The translations under genes and the position numbers were made by a program. Below are positions 26,578-35,357 of a stretch of DNA of 37,481 nt, one piece after another (the first letter of the stretch is position 1; each line of letters starts with the position of its first letter). The notes under the pieces were generated by a model that saw only the letters and a program-made list of their open reading frames with translations, searched no databases and was not told where the DNA came from. Source of the stretch: Deltaproteobacteria bacterium PRO3 (lineage in GTDB: Bacteria; UBA10199; DSSB01); the NCBI GenBank assembly GCA_030263375.1, contig SZOV01000037.1, forward strand, positions 1 to 37,481, read 5' to 3'.

Positions 26578-28551
26578 ATGATCCCTATCTGGTATCGATG
26601 CTTGGGCTTACTGCCGTTTTTCAGCTTGGCGTGGATCTTTCTTTCTAACATGGATACTTTCCGCTCCGCCTGGCGACGGCTCCCGGCATCACTTACCTTG
26701 GGAACCGCATTTCTAATCGGATTCACAGCCCTTTCCGGAGAATTCACCCGTCATTTGGCGACCTCATATTGGTTAGGATCGGGAGCGGCCCTGTCGGGAA
26801 TCGCCTTCTTAACGCTCTACCGTCGCAAATTCACTTCGGCGGAATGGAAAATTGCATGGGATCCCTGGCTGACCGCGATCTTTTTCGCGATTTTATGTAT
26901 TACCATCACTGTCACCCGCATTGCGTGGCGATTTGCCTTCCATGACCAAATGTGGATCCAAGCACATCCACCACTTGTGGAATCCTTGCTTAGGGACAAT
27001 TTCCCCCCGGACCTTATGGCTTTTCCTGGGATCCCCCTCAAATACCATTGGGGAGCGGATCTCTTCGGCGCCCTGATGAGTTATTGCCTGGGATTGGCCG
27101 GCTACCAGGCCATTGACGTCACAATGGCCTTCGGAATCCTACTTTGGCAGTGGAATATTTATCTGTTCTGCAGGCTATTGGGATTAAGCCGTGCCTTCTC
27201 TTTAGTCGGATTGCTATGGGTAGTCCTTGGAGCAGGATGGGGATATTTGCTTCAACCTTGGTTGCAAACTCAAGGAGGAGTTTCCATACTCTGGCCGGGC
27301 AGCCAAATAGTATTCGGTAGGCATCTCAGCCCCGGCAATCTTTACAATTTTTTTATGACACCCTACAGCCTCGGCATGGGATTCTTCTTCGGGCTTCTTT
27401 CCATCGCCCTGGAAGGGTTTCGATCCAAAAACATCGCAGCATGGACGGCGTTTTCCTGGCTGCTAGGGGTTGTCTCTTTCATCCAGGTGTCGTTTTTTCC
27501 CACTCTCCTGTGTGGAATTCTTGCGGCTATCGTCCTGGAAGTGCTTTTCAGACAATCCTCGTGGAAACAGGCCTTGCTACGGGTATCTCTGGTAACAATA
27601 ATTTCCCTAGGCCTTGCCTATTCCCTGGGGGGATTTTTTACACAGTCCAACAACTATGAGAAAGGCCTGCTCCTCTTCACCTGGCCTCCCGGCTACCTTT
27701 CCAATGCGACGGTCGGTGGACATCTCCCGATCGATTTTAAACAGGCTTCTCTTTGGTATTTGGCGAGCATGGGATCGGTACTTATCCTTATCTTTCCATG
27801 TTCGGTTTACTTGGCAAAGGACTCTTGGAAAAAACGAGAACCGATCATGTTCTTGTTATTGGTCGTCCTGCTCCAATCCATGTTGATTCCTCAATTCTTT
27901 CGTTACAAATTGTCCTGGGATATCATTAAATGGTTCATCAGCCTTCAAATCGTTGCCCAAACCCTAATCGTAATTACCTGGAGTAAATTGGCGGGACGCA
28001 TCCGTATACTTGGAGCTGTGTTCATTATTTTCTTGCTCTTGGATTGCATTCCTACCGTTCGGTTCGCCTACACGCTTGCTTTTGCCACCCCTCAACAGGC
28101 GGGAACAGGTTACAAAGCATGGTGGAGTCGCATGATTACCGCCCCTTCACCTGGATTGACGCAATTAATTTCGCTCCTCAAATCCGGGTCTTCGAAAGAG
28201 CTGCTCATCGGACACTACGAGCTGGTGCAAGCCCTAACGCTTCATTCCGGCCAAGCCACCGCCTGGTTCGATCAAAACACCTATATGTTTGGAGTCAAAC
28301 AAAGCATCCTCGATGCTAGAAAGGCCTTGACCACACCCGGAAAGGACGATCCTCCATTGGAAGAATGGCGACGTTTTGGAATTTCTTGGTGGATCTTCCC
28401 CTGTAAAGAATCCGGAAACTGGTCCGATACAGCCAAGACTAAGTTGGCCAAATGGATTGCCAACGCCGAAGTCAAAAAATACATGATCCAAGAAGGCAGG
28501 ATATGCTGGGAGGCCTACCGAAGCAAACCCCTGAATTTTAATGAAAAATAA
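26578..28551 (+). CDS. Multi-spanning membrane protein, putative GT-C-type glycosyltransferase (paralog A)
   Basis: This 657-residue protein has roughly ten to twelve hydrophobic segments and a soluble C-terminal stretch. The first large loop reads HDQMWIQAHPPLVES and then FPPDLMAFPGIPLKYHWG, a style typical of GT-C membrane glycosyltransferases that use lipid-linked sugars. It is clearly paralogous to the protein at 32509-34500. They share AHxPxVESxLRxNFPP, the LGGFF region, a WPPxYL motif and RYxxSWDIIKW. The usual acidic pair of the first loop is His-Asp-Gln here but Tyr-Asp-Glu in the paralog. Base composition is lower in GC than the surrounding genes (28 of 60 bases at 27541-27600). No clear ribosome site is seen. 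The sugar and acceptor are unknown. Confidence 0.72.
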   Translation: MIPIWYRCLGLLPFFSLAWIFLSNMDTFRSAWRRLPASLTLGTAFLIGFTALSGEFTRHLATSYWLGSGAALSGIAFLTLYRRKFTSAEWKIAWDPWLTAIFFAILCITITVTRIAWRFAFHDQMWIQAHPPLVESLLRDNFPPDLMAFPGIPLKYHWGADLFGALMSYCLGLAGYQAIDVTMAFGILLWQWNIYLFCRLLGLSRAFSLVGLLWVVLGAGWGYLLQPWLQTQGGVSILWPGSQIVFGRHLSPGNLYNFFMTPYSLGMGFFFGLLSIALEGFRSKNIAAWTAFSWLLGVVSFIQVSFFPTLLCGILAAIVLEVLFRQSSWKQALLRVSLVTIISLGLAYSLGGFFTQSNNYEKGLLLFTWPPGYLSNATVGGHLPIDFKQASLWYLASMGSVLILIFPCSVYLAKDSWKKREPIMFLLLVVLLQSMLIPQFFRYKLSWDIIKWFISLQIVAQTLIVITWSKLAGRIRILGAVFIIFLLLDCIPTVRFAYTLAFATPQQAGTGYKAWWSRMITAPSPGLTQLISLLKSGSSKELLIGHYELVQALTLHSGQATAWFDQNTYMFGVKQSILDARKALTTPGKDDPPLEEWRRFGISWWIFPCKESGNWSDTAKTKLAKWIANAEVKKYMIQEGRICWEAYRSKPLNFNEK

Positions 28552-28626
28552 TGACGTTTTTATAGCAACTCTTTGTAAAAATATCCGAATTTTAATTCCA
28601 GGTAAGGAAAAGATTGGAATAACTCC

Positions 28627-30687
28627 ATGTCACCTCCGCATCTCCGAACCACCTCCCTCGAACCTAAACCATCTCAAACTCTTGGCCGGGAAACTGATGT
28701 TCGTGATTATGGCACCCGTGATGTCGAGACCTCACGGGATCGATTCACCCAAGAATTTCGGGAGTCCCTCCTGAGAGATGCCTTCAGCGACGCCCCCAGA
28801 CAAAGACCAGGTATATTCGACGAATCTCCATGGAGATATTCCCTATTGGCATTACCGGGAATTCTGAGCGGGTGTAGCAACCACCCACCCTTGATTGGGG
28901 AAGGATCTCCGAGCTCGGACGGAGGCGGTCCATCGGATTCTGGCCGTCCTCCTCGCGATGCAGGCACTCCCGACGTAGACATCCCCGATGCCGGGGGAGA
29001 CGCGGATGCCGAGCCTCCGCCGACTTGCCAGGTACGCTTGCCGATGGCGGTACTATTTTACGATTGCGTTGATATGGCGGGTGAAGGCGAGGGACCTACC
29101 CGGGTGTGCCTGTCTGAACAAAAGTTCGGCGGCGACATCGCCGCGACTCACAGTTTCATCGAGGCGGGGATGGCATCGCTTCGTCACTTATACTCTTCGG
29201 GATGTTCGCCCTTTGCCCTAGACCCCGTCATTTTCTATCCGGAACGTACCTTAAACGCGCGACTTGGTTCTCCGGAATTGGAATTCAGAGTAACGGCCTT
29301 TGGTACGGACGGAACCCCTTTGTATAATTACACCCACTTGCCGAACAGACTGCGTGACGATATCTCGGCCTTGGGAGATGACCCGTCACGATTCGGCATT
29401 TACACTGTCTTCAACGGCTGGAGCAACGCCATCCTGCCTTCCGCCCAGCCGGGTACATACTATCTGCATACCCAACCGACTCCTCCATACGCCGTCACCA
29501 GCCTCAACCTCCACGAAGGCACGATGCCAGACGTTCCGGCAACCCTCAAATGGACCATGCGGCACGAGGGATTTCATGGCGCCCAAGCGGTCGCCCTGCG
29601 TCACGGTTTCACGAGACCGCTGCAGGTCCATGATCGAGCTCCGATTTGCGAGGGTGGGGGCGACAGCTCATGGTTGTGCATGTCCGAATACGATACGGAC
29701 GGAGTCCCCATGCATGTGGAGGATTGGCAAGAAGCCCTGGGGCCGTTGGGGGTCCCGCTTGCTTGCGACGATCCCAGTTGGCAAGCTCAATGCGCGGAGA
29801 CCTCTGCTGTCATGTGTGGCGGCATCGAATGCCCCACCCTTCCTTCGTTCTCCGCATTATGCAACCCTCAAAGTTTTTGCGAATACCACCCCACCGCGGT
29901 TGCGGCACCCTGGCAAAACTATAATTCCTATATCTACGTACCGCCCGGGTCTACATTCAACATGGGCACAAATCCGGATGACCCCGGCCACCAAGCCAAT
30001 GAAGCCCCGGTAGTGGCGATAAACTTCAGCCGTGGTTATTTCATCGGTCAATACGAGGCCACCATCGAGGCCTATGAGGCCTGTCGCGCGGCCGGAGCTT
30101 GCCTGGCTCGAGACTACGAGACATGGGACGCAAACGGATGGGGTATGAATCATTCCGCTTCGCGGCCGCTGCACCCCGTCAACTCCTTGAACGGAAATTC
30201 CGCCTTCGCGCTATGCGAATATCTCATCCCCGGGGGGCGCCTGCCCATCAGGCCCGAGTGGGAATTCGCCGCCAGAGGACCGGCATCCTATCTATACCCC
30301 CACGGAAACACGGAGCCAACCTGCGTAGATCAGCAAGCTGGCTTCAACATGCTTGGAACCCCTGCGGGCTATGGATGCGGCACGGGAGGTACCCATCCTG
30401 TCAACGCCATGCCCAACGGCGTCTCCCCCATAGGAGCCTGGAACATGTCCGGGAATGTTTGGGAATGGACCGCCGGCTGTTGGAACGACGACTATTCCTC
30501 CTTCCCTGCCAGCGGCTATTCGAGCCCGGAATGCCCAAGCAAATACTTCGCGGATTTAGCCGGCGGGGGCTTCAACGATTCGGCATTACGCGTGAGACCG
30601 GCCTCGAGACATAGGGCATATATATACCTTGCCAATTCGAACGTGGGGGTCCGTTGCGCCGCCTCGGCTTCCTGGGTCTACGAATAA
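28627..30687 (+). CDS. Predicted lipoprotein with HExxH domain and FGE/SUMF1-like domain
   Basis: This 686-residue protein has an odd order. About 69 polar residues come first, then a short hydrophobic run ending in the lipobox-like LSGC (Cys83). An Asp/Gly/Pro-rich linker (about 90-132) follows, of the kind common in myxobacterial lipoproteins. The middle domain has HEGFH (residues 313-317), an HExxH zinc-peptidase motif, and Glu342 in CEGGG, spaced like the third ligand of gluzincins. The C-terminal region (about 435-683) is an FGE-sulfatase (SUMF1-like) domain, with YVPPGSTFNMGT, LPIRPEWEFAARG and GNVWEWTAGCW. The catalytic cysteines of true FGE near the end are absent (GGGFNDSALRVRP), so formylglycine formation is unlikely. 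The function is unknown. Confidence 0.78.
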   Translation: MSPPHLRTTSLEPKPSQTLGRETDVRDYGTRDVETSRDRFTQEFRESLLRDAFSDAPRQRPGIFDESPWRYSLLALPGILSGCSNHPPLIGEGSPSSDGGGPSDSGRPPRDAGTPDVDIPDAGGDADAEPPPTCQVRLPMAVLFYDCVDMAGEGEGPTRVCLSEQKFGGDIAATHSFIEAGMASLRHLYSSGCSPFALDPVIFYPERTLNARLGSPELEFRVTAFGTDGTPLYNYTHLPNRLRDDISALGDDPSRFGIYTVFNGWSNAILPSAQPGTYYLHTQPTPPYAVTSLNLHEGTMPDVPATLKWTMRHEGFHGAQAVALRHGFTRPLQVHDRAPICEGGGDSSWLCMSEYDTDGVPMHVEDWQEALGPLGVPLACDDPSWQAQCAETSAVMCGGIECPTLPSFSALCNPQSFCEYHPTAVAAPWQNYNSYIYVPPGSTFNMGTNPDDPGHQANEAPVVAINFSRGYFIGQYEATIEAYEACRAAGACLARDYETWDANGWGMNHSASRPLHPVNSLNGNSAFALCEYLIPGGRLPIRPEWEFAARGPASYLYPHGNTEPTCVDQQAGFNMLGTPAGYGCGTGGTHPVNAMPNGVSPIGAWNMSGNVWEWTAGCWNDDYSSFPASGYSSPECPSKYFADLAGGGFNDSALRVRPASRHRAYIYLANSNVGVRCAASASWVYE

Positions 30688-30701
30688 TCCTGTTTTTGCG
30701 C

Positions 30702-31520
30702 TTATTTGGTCAACACGATGACGGTATTCCAACAAAAATACCGCAAAGGCGGGAATACTTTTAGGAAGAGTTTATCCAGCGCGTTGAGAAAGGCGAAGGT
30801 TCGGCTAAACTTCGGGGCGTCCTTGATCACTTTCTTCCAATACCGCTCTTTGGCGGGATTGGCTCGCTCGATCAGGTAAAAATAAATAAAAATCCACAGA
30901 GTGAAGAACCAGAACTCCCGATGGGTTCCAGTGCTAAAATAGGGATACATCTCTTTCAAGTCCTTGAACCGGAATGGGCGTTCGTCCGGGGTACGCACGG
31001 TCCGGGCGATATGCCGATAGATGTTGATAATCGGATTATAGGAAAGTGGCTCGATGAAAACCGCTTTTCCACCTGGTTTGAGTACACGTGCGGCCTCTTG
31101 AACGGCCTTTCGGAAATCCACATGATGCAACACCCCGTTGCCGTAGACGAAGTCGAATGATCCGTCGGCATAGTCTATTTTTTCGGCGGTCATGCGATGG
31201 GCATCGACCTTGACTCCGTACTTTTCGGCGACTCTGCTGACGACCTCAACCATGCCGTTGGAGATGTCGGTAGCTACCACCTCCGCCCCCTGCAAAGCGA
31301 AATAAACCGAACCCTCCCCCGCCCCACAGCCCAACTCTAAAATCCGCCTTCCCTTCATCTCGCCCATCTGCTCGAGGGCATATTGGTTCTCGAGGGCGGT
31401 GGAGGCCTCGAAGCTCTCCCGGACCAATATTTCGTTTAAATCCATCGACTTGGCCCACTCGTCGTGGAATGCCTCCTCGCTGATCTGTCTTTCAGTCTGT
31501 TGCGCCTGGCTCTCTGTCAT
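30702..31520 (-). CDS. Class I SAM-dependent methyltransferase
   Basis: This 272-residue protein has the methyltransferase motif I, ILELGCGAGEGS (residues 60-71), then VVATDIS with the ribose-binding Asp and FDFVYGNGVLHHV for motif IV. It belongs to the UbiE/Methyltransf_11 group. The C-terminal third is hydrophobic and aromatic (FWFFTLWIFIYFYL), which suggests membrane contact and a lipid or lipid-linked substrate. Its ATG overlaps the stop of the glycosyltransferase gene upstream by four bases, so the two are translated together. It is the last gene of the minus-strand operon and converges on the FGE-like gene, with 14 bases between the stop codons. The methyl acceptor is unknown. Confidence 0.88.
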   Translation of the reverse strand: MTESQAQQTERQISEEAFHDEWAKSMDLNEILVRESFEASTALENQYALEQMGEMKGRRILELGCGAGEGSVYFALQGAEVVATDISNGMVEVVSRVAEKYGVKVDAHRMTAEKIDYADGSFDFVYGNGVLHHVDFRKAVQEAARVLKPGGKAVFIEPLSYNPIINIYRHIARTVRTPDERPFRFKDLKEMYPYFSTGTHREFWFFTLWIFIYFYLIERANPAKERYWKKVIKDAPKFSRTFAFLNALDKLFLKVFPPLRYFCWNTVIVLTK

Positions 31521-32458
31521 GGCTCCAATCCTTCCTGCTCATCGACGATATAGATCGGGCGCTGTTTCACCTCGTCGCTGATCCTACCGATGTACTCGCC
31601 CACTACGCCCAGAGTGATCAACTGAACGCCTCCAAAGAAGAAAATCGCGGTCATGGTAGAAGCCCATCCGATAATAGGCTTGTCGGTGAATATCTTCATT
31701 CCCAAGATGTAAAGTATATATAAGAGGGAAATCCCGCTGATCCAAAAGCCCATGTGGCCGGCAATCTGCAAGGGCACATTGGAGAAAGAGGTAATCCCGT
31801 CCAGGGCTAATTTGAACATCTTGCCAAGACTGTACTTCGTCTCGCCGGAATGCCGGGGGTCTCTCACATATTCGACTCCGATCTGCCGAAACCCCAACCA
31901 GCTCACCATCCCCCGGACATAACGGTGTCGCTCCCGCAGTTTATTGAAGACGATCACGGCCTTGCGGCTCATTAAGCGAAAATCCCCCACATCAACAGGG
32001 ATCGAAAATCCCGTCAAATAGCGAAGCAAGCGATAAAACACCTTCGCCGTGGCCTTCTTGAAAAAGCCTTCCCCCTGACGCCGGCTGCGCACGGCATAGA
32101 CGACTTCGTATCCTTCGCGAAATTTTTGATAAAGGCTTGGAATGATCTCGGGAGGATCCTGCAAATCGGCATCGATGATGACGACCGCCTCTCCGGAGGA
32201 AGCATCCAATCCCGCCGTCACAGCGATTTGGTGACCGAAATTTCGGGAAAATGACAGATATTTGACCTCCGGATCCTTCTCACGCAGAGCTTTCACCTTG
32301 GCAAGCGTGGTATCCGAGCTTCCGTCGTTGATGAAGAGATATTCCGCGGGGCCGAGGGAGGAAAGCGCGGCCTTGAGCCTTTGATAGAGAAGGTCGATGT
32401 TGCTCGCCTCGTTGTATACCGGGATGACCACCGAAATATTTGGCCTAGAAGCGGACAT
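31517..32458 (-). CDS. Family 2 glycosyltransferase, GtrB/dolichol-phosphate-mannosyltransferase type
   Basis: This 313-residue enzyme probably transfers a sugar from a nucleotide sugar to polyprenyl phosphate at the inner membrane. The GT-A domain begins ISVVIPVYNEASNID, with FINDGSSDTT and the metal-binding DADLQDPPE. Two C-terminal membrane helices follow (around HMGFWISGISLLYILYILG and AIFFFGGVQLITLGVVG), ending in GEYIGRISDE, the typical end of GtrB-like enzymes. It stands between the gene for a GT-C-like membrane protein and a methyltransferase gene. The likely logic is that it makes the lipid-linked donor used by the GT-C-like protein. Its GC content is lower than that of nadC and valS. 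Confidence 0.92.
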   Translation of the reverse strand: MSASRPNISVVIPVYNEASNIDLLYQRLKAALSSLGPAEYLFINDGSSDTTLAKVKALREKDPEVKYLSFSRNFGHQIAVTAGLDASSGEAVVIIDADLQDPPEIIPSLYQKFREGYEVVYAVRSRRQGEGFFKKATAKVFYRLLRYLTGFSIPVDVGDFRLMSRKAVIVFNKLRERHRYVRGMVSWLGFRQIGVEYVRDPRHSGETKYSLGKMFKLALDGITSFSNVPLQIAGHMGFWISGISLLYILYILGMKIFTDKPIIGWASTMTAIFFFGGVQLITLGVVGEYIGRISDEVKQRPIYIVDEQEGLEP

Positions 32459-32508
32459 GGCCTCGAATTATACCCGGCGACTGAGTGATTACCAAGCGAA
32501 TGATAGTG

Positions 32509-34500
32509 TCAAAAATCAGGTATATTGACGGACCTCCGGCGCTCCTCTACGGAATCCCACATACGGAAAGCCCGGATACAGCCCCGACGTCCGACGTCCA
32601 CCGATATATCTTGGACCTCAGGACGTTCCTTCATCTCTTCCAAAAAGGCCTGCCACTCCGCGGCGCGAGATTTAACCTCCCCACAGGTAAAAGCCACCCA
32701 CTTCACCCGAAGCGAGCGGAGGGTCTCCCAATCGGGAGCCTTGTCCAAACGTTTCAACCATTCCTCTCGAATCCGGATCTTTTCTCGGCTGACCGGCATT
32801 GCATAGGTGTTTTGGTCCATTTGCAGGGTGGGGAGACCGGTAAAAAGTGCAATCTTAAGACTCGTATCCGGGCTGCTCCAGACCATTCCCCACGGATCCG
32901 GATCGGAGAGGATGCGTTCGACGAGGGACTTCAAGGGACCCTCCAAACGGGGTTGGCCGTAAGCGGCGATCCTCAGTTCCGCGCGCGTAAAACTACGGGG
33001 ATGCTTAAGCGCAAGATCCGTCAAGAATTTTACGGGGGTAACCATGCTGAACCCGATTAGGCCCGTGACGCAAAGGTATCGCGTCCAAGAACGAAGGGCC
33101 CAGGGCACAACCAGCGAGGCCATCAGTAATTTTCCGGAGAATTCGAAACCAAAATACCATTTAATGATGTCCCAACTGTAGGAATAGCGAAAAAATAGGG
33201 GAACCAAGAAGCACAGGACGGAAAATGCGGCTAGCAGAGAATACGTCGCCTGTCTTTTTCGGATGGCGGCGACCCAGAGGATGGGGATGAGGAATAAAAT
33301 GAGCCCGAATCCGCTCAGATACCAAGTCAGGGCTTGAGTCCAGTTCAAAGGAAACCGAGATCCCCAATATTCGTAGCGCAAGTAACTGGGAGGCCAAGAA
33401 AAAAGGATAGGTTGATTCTCTAAATTACTCGAAAACTGGAAAAAACCTCCCAATGCAAAGGCTCCAAACAAGGCCAGACCCCCAACCAAAACGCCCACAA
33501 ACAGGGCCTGCAGCCTATTTTGCGAACCGCAAACCAGGTAATAAGCGAATACAAGGCCCAATGCCGCCAACAAAGTCAGAAACAGCATGACTTGAGCCAG
33601 ACTTAGCGCCGCCAATATCGCGACACCAACAGCCAAAGCCCAGGGGTTTTTCCTCTCGAACCATGTCTTGAACAGCAGGATCGCCCCGAGAAACAACCCA
33701 ATGCCTAAGCCCATCGGATGCTGGAAGAAGTACATCATGAAGTGAGGATGCACCCCTCGACGCAAGACGAACATCTGCTGCCAATGAGGTATCTGGAATA
33801 AATCACCCATGCCTGGGTCGTTTTTCGAGAGGAACCAGCTCAGACCTCCCGTCAAGGTCACCAGGGCCAAAGCCATTGTCCAGCCTACGCGAGGAACCAC
33901 GAGCTGCTTGAGAAAAAACAAGAACACGCCGACAAACGAAACCCAACTGAATAAAGTTGCAAGGTCGACCCCGAGATACCCCGGAAGCCCGAAGGCCAAT
34001 GAGAAATATGCTGCGATTAAATTGAAACCGTAATGATACCGGTAAGGAATTTCGGGAAACGCCGTAAAAGACGGAGGAAAATTGCCGCGGAGAATCGATT
34101 CGACGACGGGAAGATGGGCTTGAAGACGCACCTCGTCGTAGATGGAATATTTCAATGAAACCGTCGCTACTAGGCCTGTGATAAGAACTACGAGCAATAT
34201 CCACGGTAGATCGCGAAGGCTAACCTCGAGTCGAAAGCGAAGTGGCTGCCGATGCCTTCTCGAGCCGAGGAAGGCCACTGCAGCGATTCCGGCGCTCAGG
34301 AGACTGCCCCAAAAAACACCATGCGGAAAGTCTCGAATAACCCGGCCTATCAATCCCACAAACAAGAGGATACATCCGGAGGACAAGACCGGGACGATCG
34401 CCAAAGTTTCCCAAAAGGACTCTGTTCGAAAGGCTCTCCTGGCGAGCACAAAGGCCAGTACCACGAATGGAATCAAGCTGCAGATCGCGAGGATGTTCAT
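32509..34500 (-). CDS. Multi-spanning membrane protein, putative GT-C-type glycosyltransferase (paralog B)
   Basis: This 663-residue protein has about ten to twelve hydrophobic segments and is a paralog of the protein at 26578-28551. The first loop reads IYDEVRLQAHLPVVES and then FPEIPYRYHYG. The Tyr-Asp-Glu provides the acidic residues expected of a GT-C catalytic loop. Other shared marks are LGGFF, SWPPSYLRY, RYSYSWDIIKW and, in the soluble C-terminal part, a QNTY motif. Its ATG overlaps the nadC stop by four bases, so it is read from the valS-nadC transcript. The GtrB-like enzyme follows after 50 bases. A role in surface polysaccharide, glycolipid or protein glycosylation is inference. Confidence 0.72.
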   Translation of the reverse strand: MNILAICSLIPFVVLAFVLARRAFRTESFWETLAIVPVLSSGCILLFVGLIGRVIRDFPHGVFWGSLLSAGIAAVAFLGSRRHRQPLRFRLEVSLRDLPWILLVVLITGLVATVSLKYSIYDEVRLQAHLPVVESILRGNFPPSFTAFPEIPYRYHYGFNLIAAYFSLAFGLPGYLGVDLATLFSWVSFVGVFLFFLKQLVVPRVGWTMALALVTLTGGLSWFLSKNDPGMGDLFQIPHWQQMFVLRRGVHPHFMMYFFQHPMGLGIGLFLGAILLFKTWFERKNPWALAVGVAILAALSLAQVMLFLTLLAALGLVFAYYLVCGSQNRLQALFVGVLVGGLALFGAFALGGFFQFSSNLENQPILFSWPPSYLRYEYWGSRFPLNWTQALTWYLSGFGLILFLIPILWVAAIRKRQATYSLLAAFSVLCFLVPLFFRYSYSWDIIKWYFGFEFSGKLLMASLVVPWALRSWTRYLCVTGLIGFSMVTPVKFLTDLALKHPRSFTRAELRIAAYGQPRLEGPLKSLVERILSDPDPWGMVWSSPDTSLKIALFTGLPTLQMDQNTYAMPVSREKIRIREEWLKRLDKAPDWETLRSLRVKWVAFTCGEVKSRAAEWQAFLEEMKERPEVQDISVDVGRRGCIRAFRMWDSVEERRRSVNIPDF

Positions 34501-35348
34501 GACTTGGGGGAGTTCATATCGAGCTCCAAACTAATATCCGCGGCGGGCGCGGAGTGCGTCAAGGCCCCTACCGAAACGAAATCGACGCCCGTGGCCGCGA
34601 TCGAGCGGACGTTCTTCAGGCTGACGCCGCCCGAGGCCTCGAGGACGGCGCGTCCCGCGGTCCGCCGGACCGCCTCGGCCAGTCGCGTGACCGGCATGTT
34701 GTCGAGCAGGATGCGGCGGGCTCCGGCGTCGAGCGCCTCGGCCAATTCCCGCAGGTTCTTTACCTCGACGATGATTTGGCGCTTGCCCTTCAACCCGGCC
34801 AACCGGGCCAGGGCCTCGCGCACCGAGCCCGCCACGACCAGGTGATTATCCTTCGCCATCGCCGCCGAGCGCAAATCAAAACGGTGGTTGACCCCGCCGC
34901 CGGCGGCCACCGCGTAGCGCTCCAGCAGGCGCAGGCCCGGCGTGGTCTTGCGGGTGTCGAGGATCTTCGCCCGCGTGCCGCGGACCGCGGCGACGAAGCG
35001 CCGGGTCAGGGTAGCGATGCCGCAGAGCCGTTGGAGGAAATTGAGGGCGACGCGCTCGCCCGAGAGCAGGGCGCGGGCGGGGCCGGAGAGCTCGGCCAGG
35101 ACGGCGCCTTTTTTCAAGGGGGCGCCTTCTTGGAATTTCGCGCGGATCTTGATTTTTGGATCCAGCAGGCGGAAGGTCGCGGCGACGAGGGGCAGGCCGC
35201 AGAGGACCATGTCTTGCTTGGCGAGCAGGACGGCCTTGGCCTTGAGATTCTTGGGGACGATGGCGCGGGTGGTGATGTCGTCGAAGGCCGCGTCCTCGCG
35301 GAGGGCGTTGAGGCAGAGGCGCTGGATTTCGGGGGCGGGTAGTTTCAT
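34497..35348 (-). CDS. nadC: Quinolinate phosphoribosyltransferase (decarboxylating)
   Basis: This 283-residue enzyme of NAD synthesis joins quinolinate with phosphoribosyl pyrophosphate to give nicotinate mononucleotide. The N-terminal region has REDAAFDDITTRAIVP. The barrel contains the signature ILDTRKTTPGLRLLERYAV, then GGGVNHRFDL with the substrate-binding residues, MAKDNH, ILLDNMP and EASGGVSLKN. Length is typical. An AGGGGG ribosome site precedes the ATG. It lies nine bases after valS and its stop overlaps the start of the membrane protein gene. No nadA or nadB is seen in the window. Confidence 0.97.
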   Translation of the reverse strand: MKLPAPEIQRLCLNALREDAAFDDITTRAIVPKNLKAKAVLLAKQDMVLCGLPLVAATFRLLDPKIKIRAKFQEGAPLKKGAVLAELSGPARALLSGERVALNFLQRLCGIATLTRRFVAAVRGTRAKILDTRKTTPGLRLLERYAVAAGGGVNHRFDLRSAAMAKDNHLVVAGSVREALARLAGLKGKRQIIVEVKNLRELAEALDAGARRILLDNMPVTRLAEAVRRTAGRAVLEASGGVSLKNVRSIAATGVDFVSVGALTHSAPAADISLELDMNSPKS

Positions 35349-35357
35349 CGGTTCCCC

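Noticed and set aside
30090-30687. Active formylglycine-generating enzyme
   Set aside because: The domain belongs to the FGE-sulfatase family, but the cysteines near the C-terminal active site are not present.
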